A program made the position numbers and the translations under genes. Under the pieces are notes generated by a model. That model worked only from the letters and a program-made list of their open reading frames with translations, was not told where the DNA came from and did not search any database. A stretch of DNA of 64,000 bases from Clostridium tunisiense TJ (GTDB lineage: Bacteria; Bacillota; Clostridia; Clostridiales; Clostridiaceae). Shown here piece by piece: positions 26,258-35,021 of this stretch (position 1 is the stretch's first letter; each line of letters begins with the position of its first letter). The DNA lies in the NCBI RefSeq assembly GCF_000300195.1, contig NZ_AMQH01000004.1, positions 1 to 64,000 on the forward strand. The letters run 5' to 3'.

Positions 26258-27043
26258 CTAATCTTCAAATACTAGTTGAGCTTCCTTATTGAAGAAGGTT
26301 TTATATCCAAGTTGAACAAAGATTATAACTGTCAAAGCAACACTACCTAAGATTCCGAGCATTATGGCAATTTGATATTCTATGGCTGTTGTTGGTGCAG
26401 TACCAGATAGTATTTGCCCAGTCATCATTCCAGGAAGAAAAACAATTCCCATGCCTACCATAGAATTAATAGTAGGAAGTATTGCAGCATCAAAGGCAGC
26501 ATTTATAATTGATTTTGCTGCAATCTTAGGGTGAGCTCCAAGCATTAGAGCAGCCTCTACAAGTGCCTTTTGAGTAGTCATACCATCTACAAGTCTATTT
26601 ACACCTAAAGTAATACCTGTCATTGAATTTCCTATAAGCATTCCAGCAATGGGAATAAAGTATTGAGGATTGTACCAAGGACTAATTCTAACTACTACGA
26701 ATAGAAAGTAAAAAAGGCTTGTAAGGGTACCAAAGATCATTGATAAGGCAATAATTTTTTTTAGCTTTTTTGAAAGTTTAAGGTTACTTCTTTTAAAAAT
26801 GTTATATATTGAAAAAACCTCCATGGCAATTATAACTAAGATAGTGTAGATTGGGTTTGAGTTTTCAAATAAATAAACAAGTACATATCCAGTAATGATT
26901 AGTTGAATTGTCATTCTTATGGAGGAAATTAGTATTTCCTTTTCTCTAGAAATTCCTCTTTTCTTTACAATTATCAGTAAAATCACAACAAATATATAAA
27001 CAGAAATCATTTGAATTATTCCCAAATCAATTACTCCATTCAT
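26258..27043 (-). CDS. fetB: FetB-family iron/metal export ABC permease
   Basis: 261-residue membrane protein of the UPF0014/FetB family with about seven helices and the conserved core GNSMTGITLGVNRL, ALMLGAHPKIAAKS, AAILPTINSMVGMGIVFLPGMMTGQIL. With FetA it forms an exporter implicated in iron efflux and peroxide resistance in Escherichia coli. It is last in padR-fetA-fetB, three bases after fetA. The substrate is by analogy only. Confidence 0.92.
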   Translation of the reverse strand: MNGVIDLGIIQMISVYIFVVILLIIVKKRGISREKEILISSIRMTIQLIITGYVLVYLFENSNPIYTILVIIAMEVFSIYNIFKRSNLKLSKKLKKIIALSMIFGTLTSLFYFLFVVVRISPWYNPQYFIPIAGMLIGNSMTGITLGVNRLVDGMTTQKALVEAALMLGAHPKIAAKSIINAAFDAAILPTINSMVGMGIVFLPGMMTGQILSGTAPTTAIEYQIAIMLGILGSVALTVIIFVQLGYKTFFNKEAQLVFED

Positions 27044-27046
27044 AAT

Positions 27047-27685
27047 TTAAAAGTCACCTCCATTTACTACTTTTCCACCACTAATCTCAATAATATTATC
27101 TGAAAATCTTAAAGCAATGGTTTTAGAGTGGGTAACCATTACTAAAGTTTTATTATTAGCTTTTATATAGGAAGCTAATTTAGCTACCATAAGATTTTCA
27201 GTTTCTTCATCAAGAGCTGATGAAGGCTCATCTAGCAAGAACACCTCAGGATTCATTAATATAACTCTCCCAAGGGCCAGACGTTGTTTTTCTCCACCAG
27301 ATAAAATTTCTGCATTTTCTTCAAGAGGCTTATTTAGTTCCACTATTTCTAGAATTTCTTTTAGTTTATTATCCTGAGGAAAAGTTTTTTCAGAAAAACC
27401 TAAGCCACATAGCAAATTATCTTTTACTGTCCCAGTAAAAATAACAGGATTTTGAGAAAGCATTACTACTTTTCTTCTAAGCTCAACAGAATCTATTTCT
27501 GTTAAAGGGGTATTAAAATAAAATATACTTCCACTACTCGGAGAGATAAGCTTATTTAAATGTCTTAAAAGGGTAGTTTTACCACTACCGCTTGAACCTA
27601 CGATAGAGGTGATTTTCCCATTTGGAATTGTAAGACTTTGAATATCTAAGATGTTCTTGTATTTTATATTCTCTAACTTAAACAT
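27047..27685 (-). CDS. fetA: FetA-family ABC transporter ATPase
   Basis: Cytoplasmic ATPase partner of FetB. Walker A GSSGSGKTT (residues 30-38), signature LSGGEKQR, Walker B VFLLDEP with SSALD, and the switch His in MVTHSKT. 212 residues, a short single-domain ATPase typical of this subfamily. It sits between padR (15 bp upstream) and fetB (3 bp downstream), so all three are one transcription unit. Confidence 0.93.
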   Translation of the reverse strand: MFKLENIKYKNILDIQSLTIPNGKITSIVGSSGSGKTTLLRHLNKLISPSSGSIFYFNTPLTEIDSVELRRKVVMLSQNPVIFTGTVKDNLLCGLGFSEKTFPQDNKLKEILEIVELNKPLEENAEILSGGEKQRLALGRVILMNPEVFLLDEPSSALDEETENLMVAKLASYIKANNKTLVMVTHSKTIALRFSDNIIEISGGKVVNGGDF

Positions 27686-27700
27686 AAAAATTCTCCTTTA

Positions 27701-28009
27701 CTATTCACTAATTTCTTTTACCAGTTCAAGAGCTTTTTCTTTTAAATCCCTAAGTACTTCTTCACCATCTTTAGTAGTAGAGTAGTACTTTCTAATTTTA
27801 CCTTCTACATTTTTTTCTTCCTTACTTAAAAGGCCACTTGATTCCAAATTATGTAATATTGGATATAAAGTTCCGGGGCTCATATCATAGCCATGATGTT
27901 TTAGCTCATCAATCATCCAAGAACCAAAGAAAGGTTCTTTAGCACCATGATGTAGAATGTGTATATGTATAAAACCTAAAAACAATTTTCTTGCAATTTG
28001 ATTTTTCAA
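27701..28009 (-). CDS. PadR-family transcriptional regulator
   Basis: 102-residue winged-helix regulator; the PadR pattern GSWMIDELKHHGYDMSPGTLYPILHNLESSGLL and the beta wing VEGKIRKYYSTTKDG are clear. The start is TTG at 28009, with AGGAGG 8 nt upstream; no ATG is suitable. First gene of padR-fetA-fetB. The palindrome CCGATATCGG in its leader is the likely operator, so the operon is probably autorepressed. Confidence 0.92.
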   Translation of the reverse strand: MKNQIARKLFLGFIHIHILHHGAKEPFFGSWMIDELKHHGYDMSPGTLYPILHNLESSGLLSKEEKNVEGKIRKYYSTTKDGEEVLRDLKEKALELVKEISE

Positions 28010-28036
28010 AAATGGAACCTCCTAAAATATTTATTT

Positions 28037-28063
28037 CCGATATCGGTTGTCAATATTATTATA
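28037..28063 (-). promoter_or_regulatory. Promoter and palindromic operator of padR-fetAB
   Basis: On the minus strand TATAAT (28063-28058) is preceded by TTGCAT at 18 bp and followed, just past the expected start of transcription, by the perfect palindrome CCGATATCGG (28046-28037), extending as ACCGATATCGGAAAT. It is unusually GC-rich against its surroundings. Likely PadR target by position. Confidence 0.65.
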
Positions 28064-28276
28064 ACATATGGCTTTTTAAAAATGCAAAAATAAGATTATT
28101 TTTAACAAATAAAAAGATTATCCAAAGGGAAGAAAAATTACAAGGTCTATAAACTAAATATAAGGACAAACTATTAATAGAAAGTTACCTTCTGAAATTT
28201 AAGTGTAAATAAAGATAAAAAAAATTTCATAAGGGCTCTATTACTTTAATGTTTTTTATAGGCTTCTGTGGTAGAA

Positions 28277-28360
28277 ATTTATTTCATTCATATCCAAAAG
28301 CCATAAGAGAATCAATGTAGATTATATGTATAAGTTCATTGTTGAATTTGGTTCCCTATA
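28277..28360 (+). repeat. Dispersed fold-back repeat, copy 4
   Basis: TTCATATCCAAAAGCCATAA then AGAGAATCAATGTAG, ATGTATAAGTT and TTGGTTCCCTATA follow the order of the other copies; the left arm is degenerate. It lies upstream of the small gene at 28425. Confidence 0.6.
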
Positions 28361-28424
28361 AAATAAATCCTTGAAAAATTTATTTTAATGAAATTTAATT
28401 CTAAAAATAAAGGAGGAATAGTTT

Positions 28425-28556
28425 ATGAAAAATATTAATGTAGCTAGACACCGTGCAATAAGTCCCCAAGCAAAACAACAAATGACAAAGTTTAAACAAG
28501 AAATGGCAGAAGATTTTATTTGGAGGAGCCAAAAAGTAAGTAAAAATCAAAAATAA
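28425..28556 (+). CDS. Small basic protein, 43 residues, unknown
   Basis: An AGGAGG 8 nt before the ATG and a strong terminator at 28598 mark this as a real short gene. The product begins MKNINVARHRAISPQAK and continues QQMTKFKQEMAEDFIWR, with a lysine-rich tail. The ISPQAKxxMxxFKxEMAEDF helix faintly recalls the first helix of small acid-soluble spore proteins, but the second conserved half is missing, so I do not assign it. It has no close operon partners. Confidence 0.6.
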   Translation: MKNINVARHRAISPQAKQQMTKFKQEMAEDFIWRSQKVSKNQK

Positions 28557-28597
28557 AATAACAAACTATAAAATAAAATCAAAGAAATAAAATAAAA

Positions 28598-28636
28598 AAA
28601 CTGCTTCCAGAATATTTAATGGAAGCAGTTTTTTAA
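28598..28636. terminator. Bidirectional terminator
   Basis: AAACTGCTTCCA / TGGAAGCAGTTT hairpin with T-rich runs on both strands, between the small gene and the convergent MATE gene. Confidence 0.85.
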
Positions 28637-28651
28637 AGAATTTTTATTTAA

Positions 28652-30037
28652 TTAATTCAAAGCAACTTTTTTACTAGGTAATTTGTCAGAGGCTATATCC
28701 TTCTTTGAAGCTTTATTTAAAAGGTATAAGGAGATAGAAGATGATATTAAATCGGAAATAGGATAGGCTATCCAAGCTCCTAAGGTTCCTAATATTTGAA
28801 CAAAAATTATTGCTAAAGGGATGAAAACTACAAGTTGCCTAAAAATGGATAAAAAGAAACTTTTTTTAGCTTCACCAATTGCTTGATAATAATATATGCC
28901 AATGTAGTAAACACCAGCAAAAGGAAGCAATGAAATGCAAATTCTAAAGGCTTTTACTGCTGAAGGCAATATTTTTTCATCCATTAAGAAAAAGCCTATA
29001 ATTTCATTAGATAAGAAACCAAGCACTGCGGCGAAAATTATTGATATAATGGTAACAGTTTTAATTGAGACTATAACTGTTTCTTTCATTCTATTATATT
29101 TTTCAGCTCCAAAATTGTAGGCAACTATAGGTTGCATAGCAGAGCTTATACCAATTATTGCAATAAACATAAACATAGAAATTTTTGTAATTACACCGAT
29201 GATTATAATTGCTGTATCCCCACCTTTAGAATAAAGCAAATTGTTTAATATTACAGACACTACTGCATCAGAAATTTCAATTACAAAAGTAGAGAATCCA
29301 ATAGCTATTATTCCACTGGTTATATCTAAACTTAAGGAAGAAAAAATTGATCTTATTGAAATTTTAATTTTAAAACTTTTAAATACTTCTTTAAACCTAT
29401 AAAGAACAAAGAAAAAGGAAACAATTTGAGAAACTACTGTGGCAATAGCAGCTCCCTGTATTCCTACTCCATAATAGGCTACTAAAATGTAATCTAAAAT
29501 AATATTCAATATAGCACCAATTGAATTAGCATAAAGGGTTATCTTAGTATTTCCTAAGGAAGTCATAATATAGCAACCTACTAATCCTAAGCACTGGAAA
29601 ATACCACCCATTAAAACAATAGATACATACTCATTAGTTAAGGAATAGGTTACGTTACTGGCTCCAAGTTTATAGAGTATAGATTCTTTAAAGAAAAATA
29701 TAAGAAAAGTCATAAACACCATAAGAGTTAGGGTAATTACAAAAGCGTTAATTATAGTTTTCTCAATTTCTAGGAAGTTTTTTTCCCCTAGATTTCGTGA
29801 TACATAAGTAGAAGCACCAACGGCTACTAAAAAACCAAGTGCAATTAAAAATCTTTGAATTGGAAAAGCTATAGTTAGTGCAGCAATGGCATTAGCACCA
29901 ATGTAGCGACCAACATATATAGTATCCACCATATTATAAAGTTCAGCTACTAATAAAGAAATAATAGCTGGTATAGCAAATCTTAAAAGTATCTTACTAA
30001 TTTTTCCGTCGGAAAAAATTCTATCGTCCATTCCCAT
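28652..30037 (-). CDS. MATE-family efflux transporter
   Basis: Na+ or H+ coupled multidrug exporter with twelve membrane helices, about 461 residues. The N-terminal FAIPAIISLLVAELYNMVDTIYVGRYIG and the duplicated second half (SSAMQPIVAYNFGAEKYNRM) are classic. ATG 30037 with GAGGTG 6 nt upstream is preferred to the in-frame GTG at 30046. Monocistronic on the minus strand. The substrate is unknown; a second, unrelated MATE gene begins at 63203. Confidence 0.94.
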   Translation of the reverse strand: MGMDDRIFSDGKISKILLRFAIPAIISLLVAELYNMVDTIYVGRYIGANAIAALTIAFPIQRFLIALGFLVAVGASTYVSRNLGEKNFLEIEKTIINAFVITLTLMVFMTFLIFFFKESILYKLGASNVTYSLTNEYVSIVLMGGIFQCLGLVGCYIMTSLGNTKITLYANSIGAILNIILDYILVAYYGVGIQGAAIATVVSQIVSFFFVLYRFKEVFKSFKIKISIRSIFSSLSLDITSGIIAIGFSTFVIEISDAVVSVILNNLLYSKGGDTAIIIIGVITKISMFMFIAIIGISSAMQPIVAYNFGAEKYNRMKETVIVSIKTVTIISIIFAAVLGFLSNEIIGFFLMDEKILPSAVKAFRICISLLPFAGVYYIGIYYYQAIGEAKKSFFLSIFRQLVVFIPLAIIFVQILGTLGAWIAYPISDLISSSISLYLLNKASKKDIASDKLPSKKVALN

Positions 30038-30330
30038 GAATTCCACCTCAATTTTATGTGTTCTATATAAAGTTGTTTTATTGATTTTATATAGTGAATC
30101 AAACTATCAATCCTCTTTCAAAATTATTTAGGGTTATAAAACAATGTTTATAAATTAAATGGTAAGCTTTGTACCTTTCAATTATTTAACCTGAAATTTT
30201 ATTTGGTTTTAAATTAATTCCTATAATTCTATTATAGAAATTAAGTGAAATTTTTACATTCACTTGTATGCTTAATAAAAGGTACTTTTATGAGAAGGTT
30301 GTATATTCCTAAATGTAAAAAAAAGCACAA
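30038..30330. other. Intergenic region upstream of the MATE gene
   Basis: AT-rich; I see no repeat, riboswitch or coding remnant. A promoter for the MATE gene must lie here but no well-spaced pair stands out. Confidence 0.4.
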
Positions 30331-30363
30331 AACCACCTTATTAATGGTGGTTTTGTACTTTTT
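30331..30363. terminator. Bidirectional terminator overlapping the AraC-type gene end
   Basis: ACAAAACCACC / GGTGGTTTTGT hairpin with T runs on both sides; the stop codon of the minus-strand gene lies inside the loop. Confidence 0.8.
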
Positions 30364-32419
30364 TAATTAAAATAAGAATGGCGCCGTAGCTATTCAGTAG
30401 ACCTTGAAGATTTATTACAGCACTTTTTTTGAAATGTTTAAATCTTATTTGAGGAAAAGATGCTTTATAAAGAATTTCCTTTTCTTCCTTGCTTAATCTT
30501 TTAGGTTTACCCATTTGCAACCAATAGTTGAAAGAAGAACCTTGTTTTTCACTTATTTCGTAACTAGTAATTTTAATATCAGAACAAGTATTGATTATGT
30601 TTAAAGAAAGTTTCTTTGAAGTAGCATTTTTTACTCCTCTCAATTTTGAGAACCTTTCTAAAGGTATTAGTTTATCTATATCTTTATGAAAGTTATAAAG
30701 TAAAATTTGATATTCATCATTAGTTTTGGTGACAATATATCCATCTTCCTGAGCAACTACCGTATCACCAAGTTTATTTAAAAGGTAGTAACCATAGTAG
30801 GAAGGCTTTTTTATACCTTTATCATTAATTAGACCAGGGTATCCAAAAAATACTTCGTTTGTTAAGTCTACCTGTTTATCCAACACATCAAAGGGTCTTA
30901 AGAATGACAAGCTATTACTATTGGTTAGAATATTATGAATTACATAGGGAAGCATATAGCCAGTGTCATAAATAGGATTTATTTCTGAAGCTTTGTCCAT
31001 TGGATAGGGCGTTTCAATTTCAATGTTATGGATATTCATAAATAATTCCTGTATTTTTAATTTTACGGAATCAGAAAGCTTACTACTAAGTTCAAACTTA
31101 AAGGATCTAAAGTCTACGGAATCTAAATCACTAAAATAACTCAAAAAGGATTCAATAACTTCTATAAAGTTATCTTCAGTAAAATCAGTAGAATCAATAA
31201 CAATAAGTGGGTTAAGATTAATAGAATATAAAAATTCTAAAACGTCCTTTGTTCTATTCCAATTATAAAATCTGGAGTTTGGAAAGATAGCCATATCTGC
31301 GGTGAATACATTAAGAATACGGGCATATTCAAATCCAATTTCACGCTGTATTTCTTCTAGGGTATCCTTGTTATCTTCAATTAGAAGTTCAAAGGCATCT
31401 CCTATGGTAATAGTAGTCTTAAAACTTTTATCAAAGTTACCTAAGTCCTTATTCATATCAATATTTATTTGGAAAATCTTATCCTCATAGTTAAACCTAT
31501 CATAGTCCTCTAAAAAATATGAAAGGTATGTAATGCTCTCATTTAGATCTAATACTTCGAAACTTTTAAGTTCTTCGAATTGAACCCCATTAGTTTTGTA
31601 CCTTTTTCTAAACTGTAAGGGAGTAACCTTATAGTGAAGTTTAAAGTTTTTATTGAAGTATCTTGTATGAGAAAACCCTACCTCCTCTGAAATTTCAGAT
31701 ATAGTTTTATCTGTATCAAGAAGTAATTTTATTGATTCTTCTACCCTAGTAAGATTTATTAAATCTGTAAAGCTGTAGCCGGTAGCATATTTAATTTCAT
31801 GAGATAAGTATTGAGGGCTTAAGAATTCATTATTTGCAATATCTTTTAGAGTTATATTGTTGTTGTAGTTATTAAAAATATATTTTGAAATACTATGATA
31901 TCTTTGAAGTTGATTAGCATCATCCTTAAGTTCTTCTTTCTCATAAATTAAGTAATTAAAATTATTTATAAGGTGATAAAGAAGCTTAACCAATAAATCC
32001 TCAATTTCCTCATCATAATCTTCTTGTTTTTGAACTACTTCACAGAGTATTCTAGATAAATATGTTCTTAGCTCATCATACTCTTCACTACTTTGGGAAT
32101 GTAAGGATGAGGATTTTGTATAGAAAAACATATTTTTTATATCTGAATAATACTTTTCAAAAAAATAAGGATCTATATGAAAAACTAGTATTTTATTATT
32201 TTCCTTACTATGAAGATGATGAACTTCATCTACATTTATAATTTCTAATTGGCCCTGATGAATTTCATATTTTACTGAGTTAATATAGACCTCTAAGGTA
32301 CCTTTAAGAACATAAATAATCTCAATAGCGTAATGCCAATGAATAGGATATTCTTTAATATCCACATAAGATACAGTAATAGGTATATTTGAAGGGTAAT
32401 TTACATATTCTCTTCTCAA
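30341..32419 (-). CDS. AraC-family regulator with cupin and GH39-like domains
   Basis: 692 residues in three parts. The N-terminal cupin has the sugar-pocket pattern YPIHWHYAIEIIYVLKGTLEVYI; a double HTH at about residues 190-285 includes LKDIANNEFLSPQYLSHEIK and ISEISEEVGFSHTRYFNKNFK; the C-terminal 390 residues resemble a GH39 beta-xylosidase-like barrel (GYPGLINDKGIKKPSYYGYYLLNKLG), probably a sensor rather than an enzyme. It begins at TTG 32419 with GGAGG 8 nt upstream. No sugar operon is adjacent, so its targets may be elsewhere. Confidence 0.92.
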   Translation of the reverse strand: MRREYVNYPSNIPITVSYVDIKEYPIHWHYAIEIIYVLKGTLEVYINSVKYEIHQGQLEIINVDEVHHLHSKENNKILVFHIDPYFFEKYYSDIKNMFFYTKSSSLHSQSSEEYDELRTYLSRILCEVVQKQEDYDEEIEDLLVKLLYHLINNFNYLIYEKEELKDDANQLQRYHSISKYIFNNYNNNITLKDIANNEFLSPQYLSHEIKYATGYSFTDLINLTRVEESIKLLLDTDKTISEISEEVGFSHTRYFNKNFKLHYKVTPLQFRKRYKTNGVQFEELKSFEVLDLNESITYLSYFLEDYDRFNYEDKIFQINIDMNKDLGNFDKSFKTTITIGDAFELLIEDNKDTLEEIQREIGFEYARILNVFTADMAIFPNSRFYNWNRTKDVLEFLYSINLNPLIVIDSTDFTEDNFIEVIESFLSYFSDLDSVDFRSFKFELSSKLSDSVKLKIQELFMNIHNIEIETPYPMDKASEINPIYDTGYMLPYVIHNILTNSNSLSFLRPFDVLDKQVDLTNEVFFGYPGLINDKGIKKPSYYGYYLLNKLGDTVVAQEDGYIVTKTNDEYQILLYNFHKDIDKLIPLERFSKLRGVKNATSKKLSLNIINTCSDIKITSYEISEKQGSSFNYWLQMGKPKRLSKEEKEILYKASFPQIRFKHFKKSAVINLQGLLNSYGAILILIKKVQNHH

Positions 32420-32762
32420 AAGAAAACCTCCTTTGAATTTAACATGATAAAGTTATTATACCTATAATATATGAATAAATAAAATATACATAAGAATTAA
32501 TAGGTTTGATTTTATATTTTCACTATTTTAGCAATAAGGGTAGTTTTAAACTTAGGACCATGGATATTATAAATTATAATAACATAAAAATTTAATGCTT
32601 TCACAGCCTATAGACTGCTGATTTATGTTAATATTAATATGTACAATTGGTTGAAAACTTCGAGTAATTCTAAATATTCATAGCATCTTTAGGAACAGAT
32701 AAAATAAGTTTTTAGCCTGAGGCTAATATTAATAAATAGTTTATTTAAATTGGGGGATTAAG
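32420..32762. other. Divergent intergenic region
   Basis: About 340 bp between the AraC-type gene and the acetyltransferase. A minus-strand TATAAT (32460-32455) may serve the regulator. Nothing else recognisable. Confidence 0.4.
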
Positions 32763-33320
32763 ATGATTCAGGGGAAAAAAGTTGTTATAAGACAATTAGA
32801 AATAGGGGATGAGGAGTATCTTTATAAGTGGTGGAATGATAGTAACCTTATGGAACATGCAACTCACTGTTTTGGAACACTACAAAGTAAGGAAGCTATA
32901 AGAATAAACATTTTAAAGGAAATAGAAAGTACAGCTATGTTTCAGGAGCAAAAGAGATTTATAATTTGTGATAAAGATACCTTAAAACCTATAGGAGAAA
33001 TGAATTATTGCGGATGGGATAGTAGAAACCAAAAATGTGAATTAGGCATAAAAATTTGTGAGTTAAAAGAACAAGGAAAGGGTTATGGAGAAGATGCATT
33101 GACCCATTTTATAGATTTCCTTTTTAGATTTTTAAATTTAAATAAAATAGAACTTACAACAATGATAGATAATAAAAGAGCACAAAAATTATATAAAAAG
33201 TTAGGCTTTAAAGAAATAGGCATTATAAGAGAGGGCTACTTCGACAGTAGAACTGGTAAATTTTCAGATGTAGTTTACATGGACTTATTAAAATGTGAAT
33301 GGAACAATAAAGCGGATTAG
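32763..33320 (+). CDS. GNAT-family N-acetyltransferase (RimJ/RimL type)
   Basis: 185 residues. The acetyl-CoA motif EQGKGYGEDALTHFIDFLF and the RimL-like close LNKIELTTMIDNKRAQKLYKKLGFKEIGIIREGYFD are clear; the N-terminus VVIRQLEIGDEEYLYKWWND is typical of the group. It likely acetylates a protein N-terminus or a small amine; the substrate is not predictable. GGGGG precedes the ATG. The next gene starts 13 bp after its stop. Confidence 0.92.
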   Translation: MIQGKKVVIRQLEIGDEEYLYKWWNDSNLMEHATHCFGTLQSKEAIRINILKEIESTAMFQEQKRFIICDKDTLKPIGEMNYCGWDSRNQKCELGIKICELKEQGKGYGEDALTHFIDFLFRFLNLNKIELTTMIDNKRAQKLYKKLGFKEIGIIREGYFDSRTGKFSDVVYMDLLKCEWNNKAD

Positions 33321-33333
33321 TAGGAGGAGCATA

Positions 33334-33822
33334 TTGAATAAAAGAAGAATACTAGTACTAGTAGTAATTTTTAGTATAGCATTGGGCTTTATTTATTACT
33401 CTAAGCCAACAAAAGTTGACCTTAATTTAGAGGGGGTAATATTAAATAAAAGCAAAGAAAGTAATGAAGAGAATGTTGATATAAGGGTTCAGGGTTATAC
33501 TTACAGAAAAGTTCTAAAACCTAATAACTTTAGAGGATATATTTATATTAATGATAAAAAGTATCCTCATGTAAGTGTAGAACTAACAAAGAACTCTTAT
33601 TCAAATATGTTATATTGGAGTGGCGATGAAAACTCACCAGTGGATGGTGTATTTTTAAGTCTTGGTGAAGCAGTTATAGGTGAAAATTTTAATAGTATTG
33701 GGTTGATATTTACTACTGAAGAGGGTGCAAGGAATGATAAAATTTTAATTGCACCTGCAAGAGATGTAAAAGAAGCAGAAGAAGTTTTAGAAGAAATTGA
33801 ATTAAAAGTTGGTAGAGAATGA
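33334..33822 (+). CDS. Membrane-anchored hypothetical protein
   Basis: 162 residues: a basic start, one hydrophobic anchor (ILVLVVIFSIALGFIYY), then an extracytoplasmic beta-rich domain with NFRGYIYINDKKYPHVSVEL and NSIGLIFTTEEG. It starts at TTG 33334 with GGAGG 6 nt upstream; longer in-frame starts run into the preceding gene. I do not recognise a named family. Probably co-transcribed with the acetyltransferase. Confidence 0.8.
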   Translation: MNKRRILVLVVIFSIALGFIYYSKPTKVDLNLEGVILNKSKESNEENVDIRVQGYTYRKVLKPNNFRGYIYINDKKYPHVSVELTKNSYSNMLYWSGDENSPVDGVFLSLGEAVIGENFNSIGLIFTTEEGARNDKILIAPARDVKEAEEVLEEIELKVGRE

Positions 33823-33901
33823 TTATATAAATTTTATTAATGAAATGTACAGAGTTAGTATAGGGGTAAGATAATATATAGGAACAAAAGGAGAAAGGGA
33901 A

Positions 33902-34648
33902 ATGGATAAGAGTTCTTTAGAGCAGTTATTACAGTTAGTTAAGGCTGATGAAATAAACATAGAAGATGCAGTGACAAAACTTGTAGACTTACCATATAAA
34001 GATATGGGCTTTGCAAATATAGATAACCATAGGGAATTAAGAGTTGGATATCCAGAGGTAATATACTGTGGAGGAAAAACTGTTGAACAGGTAAAAAGTA
34101 TTTTTGAATTTATGGCTACAAAGAATTGCAACATACTAGGAACTAGAGCTACAGAAGAAATGTATGAAGAAGTTAAGAAAGTTTGTAAAGATGCTGAATA
34201 TAATAATTTAGGTAGAACTATCACGGTAAAAAGGAAAGAAATGCAAACTACGAAAAGTTATATTGCTATAGTAGCAGCAGGAACCTCTGACTTACCAGTG
34301 GTAGAGGAAGCTTACGAAACTGCTAAAATCTTTGGAAACAAAGTTGAGAAGATTGTAGATGTAGGAGTGGCAGGAATTCATAGATTATTTAATAGATTAG
34401 AAGTTATAAGAGGGGCGAAAGTTGTAATAGTTGTGGCTGGAATGGAAGGGGCTCTTGCCAGTGTAATTGGAGGACTTGTAGATAAACCAATTATAGGAGT
34501 ACCAACTAGCGTTGGATATGGTACAAATTTTGGGGGAGTTTCAGCACTTTTATGTATGCTTAACAGCTGTTCTAGTGGACTAAGTGTAGTAAATATAGAC
34601 AATGGTTTTGGTGCTGCTTATCAAGCTAGTATGATTAATAAGTTATAG
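33902..34648 (+). CDS. larB: Nickel-pincer cofactor biosynthesis protein LarB
   Basis: Carboxylates and hydrolyses nicotinic acid adenine dinucleotide, the first step of the nickel-pincer nucleotide made for lactate racemase and related enzymes. The C-terminal AIR-carboxylase-like domain has VAAGTSDLPVVEEAYETA, VGVAGIHRLF, GMEGALASVIGG and PTSVGYGTNFGGVSALLCML. 248 residues is normal. larC, larE and larA are not in this window; orphan larB genes are common. A 61-residue DUF6440-like gene follows 10 bp later. Confidence 0.93.
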   Translation: MDKSSLEQLLQLVKADEINIEDAVTKLVDLPYKDMGFANIDNHRELRVGYPEVIYCGGKTVEQVKSIFEFMATKNCNILGTRATEEMYEEVKKVCKDAEYNNLGRTITVKRKEMQTTKSYIAIVAAGTSDLPVVEEAYETAKIFGNKVEKIVDVGVAGIHRLFNRLEVIRGAKVVIVVAGMEGALASVIGGLVDKPIIGVPTSVGYGTNFGGVSALLCMLNSCSSGLSVVNIDNGFGAAYQASMINKL

Positions 34649-34658
34649 GAGGAAAGGT

Positions 34659-34844
34659 ATGTTTGATAACAATAAAAGATTCCAGGTTATTCACAAGGAA
34701 AGTTCACTTGGAGAGGGTTGCAAGATATTTGTGGATAGGGAAACAGGAGTAAACTACTTATTTACTTGGGCTGGCTATGGAGGAGGCTTAACTGTGCTAG
34801 TAGATAGTGATGGAAAACCAATAGTTAGTGCAGTGGAAAGATAA
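34659..34844 (+). CDS. DUF6440-like small protein
   Basis: 61 residues, soluble. The pattern RFQVIHKESSLGEGCKIFVDRETGVNYLF followed by GYGGGLTVLVDSDGKPI fits the DUF6440 family, whose function is unknown. AGGAGGAAAGGT precedes the ATG. Spacing of 10 bp after larB indicates one operon, ended by the hairpin at 34865. Confidence 0.85.
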   Translation: MFDNNKRFQVIHKESSLGEGCKIFVDRETGVNYLFTWAGYGGGLTVLVDSDGKPIVSAVER

Positions 34845-34864
34845 AAAACTCTATAAAAAAACAT

Positions 34865-34893
34865 GAACTAGTAATCCAATTGATTACTAGTTC
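34865..34893 (+). terminator. Hairpin after larB operon
   Basis: GAACTAGTAATC / GATTACTAGTTC stem with a 5-nt loop, followed by a moderately T-rich stretch. Confidence 0.65.
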
Positions 34894-35021
34894 TACTTCT
34901 CATTAGGGGATTAATGAAAAAGCATTACTTTATCTTATTAATGTTATAATAGTATAATAACAGAGTAATATGAAGAAATTATAAAGATAATGTTTATATT
35001 ATATTAACATAGGGTGAAGGG

